64,000 nt of DNA from Micromonospora sp. WMMD1102 (GCF_029626265.1 NZ_JARUBN010000001.1:7939001-8003000), one strand, 5' to 3'; counted from the stretch's first letter, positions 1 to 9,014 are shown. Translations and numbers: made by a program. The notes: generated by a model not told the origin, from the letters alone.

Positions 1-348
1 GTGGGTTTGCTGGTTGCCGGTGCCGGCCTGGCTCTGTTCGTGCGGTTCCTTTCGACGCAGGGTGTGGAGCGGGCGTCCTGGTGGGTGTCGGTGGTGGGGT
101 TCTTCGTCACCGTGTCCGGGGTGGTGATCGCGGTGTACGCGTGGCGGCGTCCGGTGCCACCGCCCGGGCCGGCGGAGGGCGGAGAGGGGTTGGGGGGCGC
201 TGTTGGGGTGGGGCCGGTCGCGGGTGATCGGGGGTTCGCGGCGGGGGAGGTGCGGATGGAGGCGCGGGATCAGGCGGTGGTGGCGGGTGTGGTGCAGGGG
301 TCGGTGTCGACGGCAAACCCTCGCAGGCCGGGTCCGGCTTCGGCCTAG
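1..348 (+). CDS. Two-helix membrane protein with C-terminal Gly/Val-rich motif (candidate NLR-partner effector)
   Basis: The 115-residue product has hydrophobic segments at about residues 1-16 and 26-48, then a Pro/Gly-rich linker and a C-terminal stretch (residues 86-105) containing DQAVVAGVVQGSV. The GTG start lies on the first base of the window, so the real start may be further upstream and the gene may be partial. Its stop is 20 bp before the GTG of the NB-ARC gene, so the two are probably co-transcribed. The C-terminal motif aligns without gaps to the N-terminus of that NTPase (GQGMAIGSVGAVY). Known of the family: in bacterial NLR-associated amyloid signalling (BASS) pairs, a small effector carries at its C-terminus the motif found at the NLR N-terminus. 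Inference: a membrane-acting effector of the adjacent NLR. It could equally be an unrelated small membrane protein. Confidence 0.55.
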   Translation: MGLLVAGAGLALFVRFLSTQGVERASWWVSVVGFFVTVSGVVIAVYAWRRPVPPPGPAEGGEGLGGAVGVGPVAGDRGFAAGEVRMEARDQAVVAGVVQGSVSTANPRRPGPASA

Positions 349-368
349 CTGGGCCCGGCTTTGATCGC

Positions 369-1790
369 GTGGCGGTGCATGCGCAGACAGCGTTGACGGC
401 TACCGGTCAGGGGATGGCTATCGGTTCTGTCGGCGCGGTGTACCTGGGTGGTGATGGTGAGCGGCCGGTGGTGTCGGTCGCGCCGCCGATGGGACGGCGT
501 AGCCGGCATCTGCGGGGCCGGGATGAACTGGTTGATGAGTTGCTTGGGCTGGTCACCGGTGGTGTGGGTGGGTCGCGGGTGCGGGTGTTGCACGGGCTCG
601 GCGGGTGTGGAAAGACGTCGATCGCGTTGGAGGTGTGCGCGCGGTCGGATGGTGGGCCGGTGTGGTGGGTGTCGGCGGTTGATGAGGTGTCGTGTCGGGC
701 GGGGTTGACGGCGGTGGCTCGGCTTGCGGGTGCGAGTGAGCAGGAGCTGCGGGCTGGGGATCTTGGAGATGTGTTGTGGGGGCGGCTGGCAGGGTTGGCG
801 TCGGGGTGGTTGCTGGTTGTTGACAACGCTGATGATCCGGAGGTGCTTGCGGGGTCGGGACAGTTGGCGGATGGGAATGGGTGGTTGCGGCCGGCTGAGG
901 TGGTCGGGTTGGTGGTGGTGACCAGCCGTAGCGGCGGGTGGCCGTCGTGGTGTCACCCGCAGCGGGTGGGGATGCTGGATGAGGATCTGGCGGCGGAGGT
1001 GTTGCGGGATGCCGCTGGTGAGCAGGCGGGCGGGCGTGATGAGGCGCGGGCGTTGGCTCGCTGGTTGGGCGGGTTGCCGCTGGCGTTGCGGTTGGCGGGG
1101 GCGTATCTGGCGGCTACGAGGGCGGCGCTGCTGCCCGAGCCTGGCCGTCCGGCGACGTTCGTTGAATACCTGGCGGTGCTGCGGGCCGCTGGTGGGCGTC
1201 GGTTCGTGGCGGGTCAGGAGATGGCGGAGGAGGTGACCAGCCGGGCGTTGACGCTTTCGCTGGACCTGTTGGCGAGGCGGGGTCTGGCGCATGCGGAGGT
1301 GTTGCTGCGGTTGTTGGCGCAGTTCGCTGAGGCGCCGGTACCGTTCCGGTTGCTGCTTGATCCTGAGGTGCTCAGCCGGTCGAGGGTGCTGGGAGGTGTC
1401 AGCGCTGGGGACGTCTCCCGGTTGTTGGAGGCGCTGGCAGACATGGCGTTGATCGATGTCGCGGCCGGTGTGGATGTTCAGCGGGTGTTGACCTTGCATC
1501 CGGCGGTGCGGGCGGCCAGTCTGGACACCTTCGCCGCCTCGCACGACGACAATTCCCCCGATGTTGAAACGCTCGCGGCGCTGGCGATCTATTCGGCCAC
1601 TGACGGTGAGTCGACGGGATTACCCGAGGATCCGCAGCGGTGGCCGCTGTGGCAGCTACTCGCCCCGCATGCGTTCGAGCTGTTGCGGCGAGTGTCCCGC
1701 ATCGAATGTCCATCCTCGGACTTGGTTCGCTGGGCGGCCCGCTCTGCTGGAGCCTGTCCGATTGTCTGTGTAACTTCCTATCCTGTCTAA
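369..1790 (+). pseudogene. NB-ARC (NLR-like STAND) NTPase, 5' part, interrupted by IS256-family element
   Basis: This frame encodes an N-terminal Gly-rich motif (residues 13-28) followed by an NB-ARC NTPase. The P-loop is GLGGCGKTS (about 76-84), the Walker B strand is LLVVDNADD (about 148-156), the sensor-like strand is VVVTSRSGG, and GLPLAL lies near 235-240. Native sequence ends at base 1749; the last 14 codons are read from the inserted element, which supplies the TAA stop. Joining base 1749 to base 3350 keeps the frame and continues into TPR repeats, giving an intact protein of 849 residues. Known of the family: bacterial NB-ARC/TPR proteins are STAND switches that oligomerise on ligand sensing, and many serve in immunity or cell-death signalling. 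The truncated product keeps the NTPase but loses its sensor repeats. The GTG start 20 bp after the upstream gene fits an operon. Confidence 0.85.
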
Positions 1791-3341
1791 CTATCGGACA
1801 TTGATGGGGATACGGTCTGGGAAGAAGATGTCCAGCGAGTTGAGGGCCTGCTTCCAGCCATGGACGCCGGCGCCTTCGACGAGACGGGGCGGTGCCTGTC
1901 GGGCCTGGGTGCGGGGTTTGCCGGCCTCGGCAGCGCGTTGCCGGGCTCGTTTGTCCTCGATGTCGGCGATGGCCAGCCAGATCAGCTTGACCACGGCGTC
2001 GTCGGTGGGGAAGTGTCCCCGGTTCTTGATCACCTTGCGGATCTGGTAGTTGAACGACTCGATCGCGTTGGTGGTGTAGATGATCCGCCTCACCTCGGGT
2101 GGGAAGGCCAGGAACGGGGTGAAGCGGTCCCAGGCGCGTTCCCAGACGGCGACGGCGGCGGGGTACCGCTTGCCGAGCGGGCTGTCGGCGAAGCCGAGCA
2201 GGGCCGTCTCCGCGGCTTCGACCGTCGGCGCGGTGTAGATCTCCTTGAGCGCGGTGACCATCGCCCGCCTGTCCTTGTAGGACACGAATTTCATCGCCGC
2301 CCTGATCAGGTGTACCACGCAGGTTTGCACGGTGGTGTGCGGCCACACGGCCTCGATCGCCTCGGGTAGGCCGGTCAGCCCGTCACAGCAGGCGATGAGC
2401 ACGTCCCGTACGCCACGGTTACGCAGTTCGGTGCAGACCTGCATCCAAAATTTGGCCCCCTCGGCCTGCTGGACCCAGATCCCGAGGACGTGCTTGACCC
2501 CGTCCACACCCACGCCGACCACGAGGTAGCAGGCCTTGTTCCGCACCGTGCCGCCGTCGCGGACCTTCACCATCAGCGCGTCGACGTAGACGATCGGGTA
2601 CACCTCATCGAGGGGCCGGGTCTGCCACGCCTTCACCTCTTCCAGGACTTCGTCGGTGATGGTGGAGATGGTGTCCGGACCGACCTCGGTGCCGTACACC
2701 CGGTGCAGATGATGCGAGATGTCCCGCACCGTCATCCCACCCGCGTACAAGCTGATGACCACATCCGAGAGGCCACCCAGACGGCGGGTGTTCTTCGGCA
2801 ACAGCACCGGGGTGAACGTGCCCGCCCGGTCCCTCGGCACCCGCACCTCGACCGGCCCGACCTCGGTCTGCACCGTCTTCGGCGTGTGCCCGTTCCGCGA
2901 GTTCCCGGAGCCCTTACCGACCGGATCATGCTTGCCGTAGCCGAGATGCTCGGTCAACTCGGCCCGCAACCCGCGTTCGAGAACGGCCTTGACCAACTCC
3001 GACAGGAACCCACCCGGCCCGGTCAGCCGCAGTCCGTCACCCTTGACCTGCGCCAACACCGCGTCCATCGCCTGATCGTCGACCAGATCCGCGACCGCCT
3101 TCCGCGCGGCCCGCTTCGCGGCTTCCTCATCGAGTACCGGGCCGGCCAGGGGCAGCCTCGGCCCGTCAGCGGCGATCCGTTCCCGCACCCCCCCCAGCTC
3201 CTCGGCGTCCACCGCCAGGCCCTCACTCCGCGGGTTGATCATCGACATAGTCATCACACTTGTCCTGTCTGTGCCGACCGGCTCCTACCGGCCATAACGG
3301 ATATTCCCCTCAATCCGTTACACAGATCTCTCTACAAGCCC
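1750..3341. mobile_element. IS256-family insertion sequence, 1592 bp, with 25-bp imperfect ends and 8-bp target duplication
   Basis: The element carries one mutator-type transposase gene. The left end (1750-1774) and the complement of the right end (3317-3341) match at 16 of 25 positions, including an identical inner block TCTGTGTAAC. The flanks carry the direct repeat ctctgctg at 1742-1749 and 3342-3349, the 8-bp target duplication usual for this family. Removing the element and one duplication restores the interrupted reading frame exactly, which independently fixes the ends. Confidence 0.9.
1791..3257 (-). CDS. IS256-family (mutator-type) transposase
   Basis: The 488-residue DDE transposase spans almost the whole element. 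The catalytic acidic residues are visible in the contexts VYVDAL, CCDGLTGL and TNAIESFN, the arrangement typical of this family. The C-terminal part is rich in Arg and Lys. At 488 residues it is somewhat longer than the usual 390-420. The first residues (MMTMSMIN) offer several starts: a GTG at 3257 and ATG codons just downstream. No frameshift or internal stop is seen, so the enzyme may be active and the insertion recent. It is oriented opposite to the interrupted NB-ARC gene. Confidence 0.93.
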   Translation of the reverse strand: MMTMSMINPRSEGLAVDAEELGGVRERIAADGPRLPLAGPVLDEEAAKRAARKAVADLVDDQAMDAVLAQVKGDGLRLTGPGGFLSELVKAVLERGLRAELTEHLGYGKHDPVGKGSGNSRNGHTPKTVQTEVGPVEVRVPRDRAGTFTPVLLPKNTRRLGGLSDVVISLYAGGMTVRDISHHLHRVYGTEVGPDTISTITDEVLEEVKAWQTRPLDEVYPIVYVDALMVKVRDGGTVRNKACYLVVGVGVDGVKHVLGIWVQQAEGAKFWMQVCTELRNRGVRDVLIACCDGLTGLPEAIEAVWPHTTVQTCVVHLIRAAMKFVSYKDRRAMVTALKEIYTAPTVEAAETALLGFADSPLGKRYPAAVAVWERAWDRFTPFLAFPPEVRRIIYTTNAIESFNYQIRKVIKNRGHFPTDDAVVKLIWLAIADIEDKRARQRAAEAGKPRTQARQAPPRLVEGAGVHGWKQALNSLDIFFPDRIPINVR

Positions 3342-3349
3342 CTCTGCTG

Positions 3350-4518
3350 GGCTGGCGGCTCGGGCGACGCATGCCCAGGGCGACTACGAGCAGGCCCGCA
3401 CCGGGTACCAGGCCATCTACGACATCGAGCGGCGGACCCTCGGCGCCGAACACCCCTCCACTCTCACCACCCGACACAACCTGGCAAACGTGCTCCACGA
3501 TCAGGGTGACTACGAGCAGGCCCGCACCGGGTACCAGGCGATCTACGACATCCGGGGGCGGATTCTCGGCGGCGAACACCCCGACACCCTCACCAGCCGA
3601 CACGAGCTGGCCAGGGTGCTCCATGCCCAGGGTGACTACGAGCAGGCCCGCACCGAGCACCAGGCCATCTACGACATCGCGCGGCGAACCCTGGGCGACG
3701 AACACCCTGACACCCTCGCCAGCCGGCATGAGCTGGCCAGGGTGCTCCATGCCCAGGGTGACTACGAGCTGGCCCGCACCGGGTACCAGGCCGTCTACGA
3801 CATCTGGCGGCGGACCCTGGGCGCTGAACACCCCGACACCCTCATCACCCGACACAACCTGGCAAACGTGCTCCACGACCAGGGCGACTACGAGCAGGCC
3901 CGCACCGAGCACCAGGCCATCTACGACATCGCGCGGCGGATTCTCGGCGGCGAACACCCCGACACCCTCATCACCCGACATGAGCTGGCCAGGGTGCTCC
4001 ATGCCCAGGGTGATTACGAGCAGGCCCGCACCGAGCACCAGGCCATCTACGACATCGCGCGGCGAACCCTGGGCGACGAACACCCTGACACCCTCGCCAG
4101 CCGGCATGAGCTGGCCAGGGTGCTCCATGCCCAGGGTGACTACGAGCTGGCCCGCACCGAGCACCAGGCCGTCTACGACATCTGGCGGCGGACCCTCGGC
4201 GACGAACACCCGTCCACTCTCACCACCCGACACAGCCTGGCCAGGGTGCTCCATGCCCAGGGTGACTACGAGCTGGCCCGCACCGAGCACCAGGCCATCT
4301 ACGACATCGCGCGGCGAACCCTGGGCGACGAACACCCTGACACCCTCGCCAGCCGGCATGAGCTGGCCAGGGTGCTCCATGCCCAGGGTGATTACGAGCA
4401 GGCCCGCACCGAGTACCAGGCCGTCTACGACATCCGGCGGCGGACCCTGGGCGACGAACACCCCTCCACGCTTAAGCTCCGGCGCCTGCTGGACGCAGCA
4501 GACGATCCCGTTGCCTGA
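3350..4518 (+). pseudogene. NB-ARC/TPR protein, 3' part: nine-unit TPR array
   Basis: This is the distal part of the NTPase gene cut by the insertion sequence. Read in the frame continuing from base 1749, it gives a short linker (GLAARATHA) and then nine 42-residue tetratricopeptide units of the kinesin-light-chain type, each with the core QGDYEQAR...Y.I.RR.LG.EHP.TL...H.LA.VLH. It ends about ten residues after the last unit. The repeats would form the C-terminal superhelical sensor domain in the intact protein. The fragment has no native promoter, although internal GTG codons (for example at 3490) could allow a TPR-only product. The unit sequences are nearly identical, which suggests recent expansion or homogenisation. 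Confidence 0.88.
3376..4509 (+). repeat. Nine tandem 126-bp repeats encoding TPR units
   Basis: Units begin at 3376, 3502, 3628, 3754, 3880, 4006, 4132, 4258 and 4384, exactly 126 bp apart with no indels. Nucleotide identity between units is very high. Variation is concentrated at a few codons, for example GYQ/EHQ/EYQ, ERR/RGR/ARR/WRR and STL/DTL. Such arrays are prone to copy-number change by recombination. Confidence 0.9.
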
Positions 4519-4636
4519 ACTCTTCCGACGGCTTGGGCGCTCTCGGCGGACACAAGGGGCGCCCCGCTTTCCGACACCCGCCGCCCCCGCGGACGAAGCG
4601 CCGTGTCATCCAGATAGCGGATTCGGCTAGAAGCTC

Positions 4637-4732
4637 ATGGACGAGCGGATGGGGCATGAGGACGGGTCGGTGCAGACGCGGTACTCGCATGTCACGCCGG
4701 AGATGCGTCAGCGGCTCATGGGGGAGATCTGA
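4637..4732 (+). pseudogene. Tyrosine recombinase (integrase) C-terminal remnant
   Basis: Thirty-one codons encode MDERMGHEDGSVQTRYSH followed by VTPEMRQRLMGEI and a stop. The GH...Y spacing and the phrase TRYSHVTPEMR are those of the extreme C-terminus of phage or plasmid integrases, with the Tyr being the nucleophile. An in-frame TAG lies just upstream at 4628, and nothing earlier resembles an integrase, so the gene is a decayed fragment. Its position about 210 bp from the 3' end of a tRNA-Pro gene is where the integrase of a tRNA-targeting element normally sits. Inference: relic of an integrated element such as an AICE or prophage. Confidence 0.7.
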
Positions 4733-4889
4733 CCGGCCTTTGGGAGACCGCCTAGCGGCCCGCCGGGAACTGGCCGCCGGCTCTCCGGTGCCGGTCCTGG
4801 ACCGCCTGTCGAAGGCCCGGCGGTAGGTCGCTGGGAGGCGAATTCAAGATCGTCTCCCAGATTTCTCCCAAGACGATCCGGGAGACGGA

Positions 4890-4926
4890 TCAGGCCCGGT
4901 ATCACCAGCAATGATACCGGGCCTGA
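4890..4926. terminator. Perfect 15-bp stem hairpin downstream of tRNA-Pro
   Basis: The arms 4890-4904 and 4912-4926 (tcaggcccggtatca and its complement) are perfectly paired around a 7-nt loop. The hairpin lies 14 bp beyond the tRNA 3' end, as expected for a terminator of the minus-strand tRNA transcript. A second, weaker inverted pair (gatcgtct at 4848 and agacgatc at 4871) lies next to it and could be left over from element attachment sequences. Confidence 0.65.
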
Positions 4927-4939
4927 CCTGCACTTACTC

Positions 4940-5016
<77 letters not shown>

Positions 5017-5112
5017 AGGCGTGCCGAGCAATAGTAGCCCACCCGCCCCGCCGGGCAAATTCGGTATCCGCCCCGGTGCGTCCCGGCCCACGCCCGCGGC
5101 CGGCCGGGCAGC

Positions 5113-6006
5113 TCAGCGCGGGATCAGGGTCAGCAGTGACGCCTCCGGCCGGCAGGCGAACCGTACCGGGGCGGTGGGGTGGGTGCCGAGGCCGGCGGAG
5201 ACGTGTAACCAGGCGTCCGTCCCGGGCCAGCGGTGCAGGCCCCGGGCCATCGAGCGGGGCAGATCGCAGTTGGTGGTGAGCGCGCCGACCAGCGGGACCC
5301 GGACCTGACCCCCGTGGGTGTGGCCGGCGAGCAGCAGCGTGAAGCCGTCGGCGGCCATCTGGTCCAGCACCCGGGGCTGCGGGGAATGGGTCACCCCGAT
5401 GGCGAGGTCGGCTCCCGCCGGCACCGGTCCGGCGACCGAGGGGTAGTCGTCCCGTTCGACGTGCGGGTCGTCGACGCCGACCAGCTCGACCTGCCGCCCG
5501 CCGGCCTTGATCGACGTACGGGCGTTGTTCAGGTCCGCCCAGCCGGCGCCGACGAGTACCTCCCGGAGGTCCTCGGCGGGCAGCTCGACGCCCTGCACGT
5601 ACTCCCGCTCGGGCAGCAGGTAGCTGAACGGGTTCTTCCAGACCGGTCCCCGGTAGTCGTTGGAGCCGAAGACGAAGGCACCGGGGTAGTCGAGCATCGG
5701 TTGCAGCGCCCGGAGTGCCCCGGGGACCGCGTCGGGGTGGGCCAGGTTGTCCCCGGTCACCACCACCAGATCCGGGTCGGTGGCGGCGAGCGAGGCGACC
5801 CAGGACTGCTTGCGGCGCTGGTCCGGCATCATGTGCAGGTCCGACAGGTGCAGGATGCGCAGTGGCTCGGCGTCGGTGGCGAGTACTGGTACGTCGTACC
5901 GGCGCAGGGTGAACAGGTTGCGCTCGACCAGCGAGGCGTACGCCAGGACGGCGCCGCCCGCGACGACGGTGCCGGCGGCCAGCCGGAATACTGTGCGCTT
6001 TCGCAT
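5113..6006 (-). CDS. Membrane-anchored metallophosphoesterase
   Basis: The 297-residue product begins MRKRTVFRL and has one N-terminal helix (about residues 8-25) facing an extracytoplasmic phosphoesterase domain. The calcineurin-like metal motifs are visible: HLSDLH (D56, H58), VVTGDN, and the GHTHGGQ signature, with a variant GSNDY where many family members have GNHD/GNHE. Close relatives act on UDP-diacylglucosamine-like or other phosphodiesters, so the substrate is unknown here. The gene corresponds by position to Rv3683 beside ponA2 in mycobacteria. Only 25 bp separate it from the divergent YqeY gene; TACCCT lies 7 bp before its ATG on this strand, suggesting a leaderless message. An upstream in-frame extension was rejected because it overlaps that gene. 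Confidence 0.88.
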   Translation of the reverse strand: MRKRTVFRLAAGTVVAGGAVLAYASLVERNLFTLRRYDVPVLATDAEPLRILHLSDLHMMPDQRRKQSWVASLAATDPDLVVVTGDNLAHPDAVPGALRALQPMLDYPGAFVFGSNDYRGPVWKNPFSYLLPEREYVQGVELPAEDLREVLVGAGWADLNNARTSIKAGGRQVELVGVDDPHVERDDYPSVAGPVPAGADLAIGVTHSPQPRVLDQMAADGFTLLLAGHTHGGQVRVPLVGALTTNCDLPRSMARGLHRWPGTDAWLHVSAGLGTHPTAPVRFACRPEASLLTLIPR

Positions 6007-6031
6007 GCCGCTCAGGGTAGTTTGACCCTCC

Positions 6032-6490
6032 ATGGGCACCCTGAAGGACCTCCTGACCACGGACATGCGTTCCGCGCTCAAGGCTCGGGACGAGCTGACC
6101 ACCTCGACGCTGCGGATGGCGCTGGCGGCGATCGGCACCGCCGAGGTTGCCGGCAGCCAGAAGCGGGAGCTGTCCGATTCCGAGGTGCTGGCGGTGCTGA
6201 CCAAGGAGGCGAAGAAGCGCCGTGAGGCGGCGACCGCCTTCGGTGACGCCGGGCGGGCCGAGCAGGCCGAGCGGGAGCGGGCCGAGGGCGAGGTGCTGGA
6301 CCGGTACCTGCCGAAGCAGCTCGCCGACGAGGAGCTGGCCGAGCTGGTCGCGGGGGCGCTGGCCGGCGGCGGCTTCACCGATCGCGGCCAGATGGGCCCG
6401 GCGATGAAGGCGGCCCAGGCCGCGGTGGCGGGCCGGGCCGAGGGCGGTCGGGTGGCTGCCGAGGTACGCCGGCAGCTCGGCGCCGGCTGA
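6032..6490 (+). CDS. GatB/YqeY domain-containing protein
   Basis: The product is 152 residues, the normal size for stand-alone YqeY proteins. It is an all-helical protein starting MGTLKDLLTTDMRSALKARDE and carrying the typical segment LTKEAKKRREAATAF. It resembles the tail domain of the GatB amidotransferase subunit that contacts tRNA, but the role of the stand-alone form is not established. TAGTTT lies 8 bp before the ATG and there is no Shine-Dalgarno sequence in the 25-bp gap from the divergent metallophosphoesterase, so a leaderless transcript is likely. The gene faces ponA2 and is separated from it by a strong shared terminator. Confidence 0.9.
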   Translation: MGTLKDLLTTDMRSALKARDELTTSTLRMALAAIGTAEVAGSQKRELSDSEVLAVLTKEAKKRREAATAFGDAGRAEQAERERAEGEVLDRYLPKQLADEELAELVAGALAGGGFTDRGQMGPAMKAAQAAVAGRAEGGRVAAEVRRQLGAG

Positions 6491-6551
6491 CAGCCACGCG
6501 CACCAGCGCCCCAGGCGCCCGCGCAACAGCGCACCGCGCCGGTTGACGTGC

Positions 6552-6588
6552 GACGGGCGGGCACCCCGGCTCGGGGTGCCCGCCCGTC
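6552..6588. terminator. Bidirectional terminator between yqeY-like gene and ponA2
   Basis: A perfect 17-bp stem (6552-6568 with 6572-6588) closes a 3-nt loop. It lies between two converging genes, 61 bp after one stop and 14 bp before the other. There is no U-tract, as is common in actinobacteria. Confidence 0.85.
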
Positions 6589-6602
6589 CTCGTCGTACCC
6601 GG

Positions 6603-9014
6603 TCAGCGGCGGCCGGGTGGTCGGGGGCCGCCGGGGCCGCCCGCCGTGTCGCCGGCCGGTGCCTTGCCGTTGCTTACCTCGATGCTCACGGCTCCGCCCT
6701 TGATCGTCCGACCCTCGGGGCTGGTGCCGGCGGCGGTGCCGGCCGGGCAGGTCGAGTCGACCTGGCCGCCCACCTCCGCGTCGAACCCGGCGCCCCGGAC
6801 CCGGGAGAGCGCGGTCTGGATCGGCTGGCACTTGACGTTCGGGATGTTCCGCTGGTCACCTTTGAGGGTCTTACCGCCGGGCGGGGTGAACTGGATCGTC
6901 GGCTTGCCCTTCATCGCGTCGCGGAGCGTCTGGTAGACGGCGTGGTTGACGCCGCCCGGCTCGTTGTGCCCCATGTTCTGGGTGGTCTCGGCCCAGTCCG
7001 GGTCGGCGAGGATGCCGGCGACCGCGAGCTGCTTGGTCATCACCACCAGGGAGGCGCTCTTCTCGCTGTCGGTGGTGCCGCTCTTGCCGGCGACCGGCTT
7101 GCCGACGGCGCCCCGCACGTTGGGGGCGGTGGCGCCCTTGCAGCGGGTGGTGGCGGAGCGGTCGCCGACCGGGCAGCGGGCCGCGTCCACGGCGGCCCGG
7201 GCCACCTCGGTCTTGATGTTCTGTGCGCAGCGCGGGTTGGCGATGTCGAGCTTGTTGCCCTCCTGGTCCCGGATCAGCTGCACCGGGATCGGCTCGCAGT
7301 ACTTGCCGTCGGCGGCCAGCGTGGCGTACGCGTTGGCCAGCTCCAGCGGGGTCGTCTGGGAGACGCCGAGGGTGAACGCGCCCCAGCCGTCCGCGGCCTG
7401 CTTGGTGGCGGCGAAGTTCGCGTCGTTGCTGGCCCGGAAGGTGATGCCCATCCGCTTCGCCGCGTCGACCACCTTGGCCGCGCCGACCCGCTCCTGGAGC
7501 GGCACGAAGAAGGTGTTCACCGACGAGCCGAACGCGCTCCACATGTTGTGTACGCCGGCCATGCTCTTGCTGGCGTTCTGCGGGCAGTACTTGTTCGTGC
7601 CCGAGCAGGCGGCCTTCGAGCCCCGTTCGACGATGTACTTCGTCTGGGCGACCTGCTTGGCGTTCATGCTCCACTCCAGCGGGTAGCCGTTCTCCAGCGC
7701 CGCCACGATGGTGAAGATCTTGAAGGTCGAGCCGGCCTGGTAGCCGGTGATGTCGCCGCCGCCGGTGAGCAGCGGGTTGGTGGTGTTCGGGTACGTACCC
7801 CGGATCTTCTTCTTCTTTTTCGCCGGGTTCGTGCTGATCTTGTTTTGCGGCTTGTTCGGGTCGTCGAGCTTGTAGTTCCGGTTCACCGCCAGCGCGCGGA
7901 CCCGCCCGGTGCCGGGCTCGACCGCCGCCACCATCATGGCTTCCTTCTTGCCCGTCTTGACGTTGCGCTCGACGGCGTCCTTGGCGGCCTTCTGCGTCCT
8001 GGCGTCCAGCGTGGTGACCACGGTGTAGCCGCCGCTCTTGAGCCGCCGCTCCCGGTCGTACTGGGTACGGCCGAAGGTCTCCTGCTGCATCCACCAGCGG
8101 TAGAAGAAGTCGCAGAAGAAGCCCCAGTCGTTCTTGCCGACGTCGACGCAGCCGTTCGGGGTGCGCTTGTCCTTGACCACCAGCTTGATCGCCTTGGTCT
8201 TCTCGGCCTCCTCGGCGGTGATCGCCTTGGTCTCCACCATCTGGTCGAGCACCCAGTTGCGCCGCTCGACGGCCGCCGGGTAGCCGCTCTTGGTGGTCGG
8301 GTCGTTCTCCGAGGGGGCCTTCACCATCCCGGCCAGCATCGCGGCCTCTTCGAGCTTCAGGTTCTTCGGATGCTTGCCGAAGTACACCTGGCTGGCGGCG
8401 AAGATGCCGTAGGCGCCGTTGCCGAACGGGGCGATGTTGAGGTAGCCCTCCAGGATCTCGTCCTTGCTCAGGTCGGCGTCGAGTTGCAGGGCGTACCGCA
8501 TCTCGCGCACCTTCCGGATGCTGGTGTCCTCAGTGGCCGCCACCACGTCCTGCGGGTGGGTCGCCGAGTAGGCGATGGTGAGCCGGACGTACTGCATGGT
8601 GAGCGTGGATGCACCCTGGGTGGTGACCCCGGCCTGGTTGTTCGCCACGAACGCCCGGGCGACGCCGCTGACGTCGACGCCGTTGTGCTCGTAGAAGCGC
8701 TTGTCCTCGGCTGCGACCAGTGCCTGTGCGACCACCGGCGCGACGTCCTTGAGCGGCACGTCGCGGCGGTTCTCGTCGTACATCGTGGCGAGCGGCGTCT
8801 TGCCGTCGGATGCGTAGAGGTAACTGATCTGCGGCGCCTTCTTGACGGTCAGCTCGGTGGGCAGCTTGTCGAACGTCTCCGCGCCGGCCTTGGCGGCCAG
8901 CCCGGACATCGCCACCGCGGGGAACGCGGCCGCGGCAACCACCACGCCGGCCAGCAGCCCACAGATCAGCAGCGACGCGGCGTTCGTGAAGACATTGTGG
9001 TCACGCTTCCGCAT
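6603..9014 (-). CDS. ponA2: Class A penicillin-binding protein with PASTA domain (PonA2 type)
   Basis: This bifunctional peptidoglycan synthase (803 residues) polymerises and cross-links the wall outside the membrane. Order: short cytosolic N-terminus, a transmembrane helix (about 12-34), and a GT51 glycosyltransferase domain with the catalytic-glutamate motif EDKRFYEHNGVD. The transpeptidase has STFK, SVN and KSGTT boxes. One PASTA-like domain follows (from NIPNVKCQPIQTAL), then a Gly/Pro tail. The start at 9014 was chosen because GAGGTGA lies just upstream; a longer frame to 9113 has no such site. Its place beside WhiB4 and two ArsA-type ATPases matches mycobacterial ponA2. Extra cysteines between the boxes may form disulfides. 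Confidence 0.95.
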   Translation of the reverse strand: MRKRDHNVFTNAASLLICGLLAGVVVAAAAFPAVAMSGLAAKAGAETFDKLPTELTVKKAPQISYLYASDGKTPLATMYDENRRDVPLKDVAPVVAQALVAAEDKRFYEHNGVDVSGVARAFVANNQAGVTTQGASTLTMQYVRLTIAYSATHPQDVVAATEDTSIRKVREMRYALQLDADLSKDEILEGYLNIAPFGNGAYGIFAASQVYFGKHPKNLKLEEAAMLAGMVKAPSENDPTTKSGYPAAVERRNWVLDQMVETKAITAEEAEKTKAIKLVVKDKRTPNGCVDVGKNDWGFFCDFFYRWWMQQETFGRTQYDRERRLKSGGYTVVTTLDARTQKAAKDAVERNVKTGKKEAMMVAAVEPGTGRVRALAVNRNYKLDDPNKPQNKISTNPAKKKKKIRGTYPNTTNPLLTGGGDITGYQAGSTFKIFTIVAALENGYPLEWSMNAKQVAQTKYIVERGSKAACSGTNKYCPQNASKSMAGVHNMWSAFGSSVNTFFVPLQERVGAAKVVDAAKRMGITFRASNDANFAATKQAADGWGAFTLGVSQTTPLELANAYATLAADGKYCEPIPVQLIRDQEGNKLDIANPRCAQNIKTEVARAAVDAARCPVGDRSATTRCKGATAPNVRGAVGKPVAGKSGTTDSEKSASLVVMTKQLAVAGILADPDWAETTQNMGHNEPGGVNHAVYQTLRDAMKGKPTIQFTPPGGKTLKGDQRNIPNVKCQPIQTALSRVRGAGFDAEVGGQVDSTCPAGTAAGTSPEGRTIKGGAVSIEVSNGKAPAGDTAGGPGGPRPPGRR

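Noticed and set aside
1742..1750. 9-bp target duplication (ctctgctgg) instead of 8 bp
   Set aside because: Taking 9 bp shifts the two ends out of register by one base. With 8 bp both ends are 25 bp and align position by position.
3310..4461. 383-codon repeat-rich frame antisense to the TPR array
   Set aside because: It mirrors the 126-bp repeats. The sense frame gives clear TPR motifs and joins to the NB-ARC gene after element removal.
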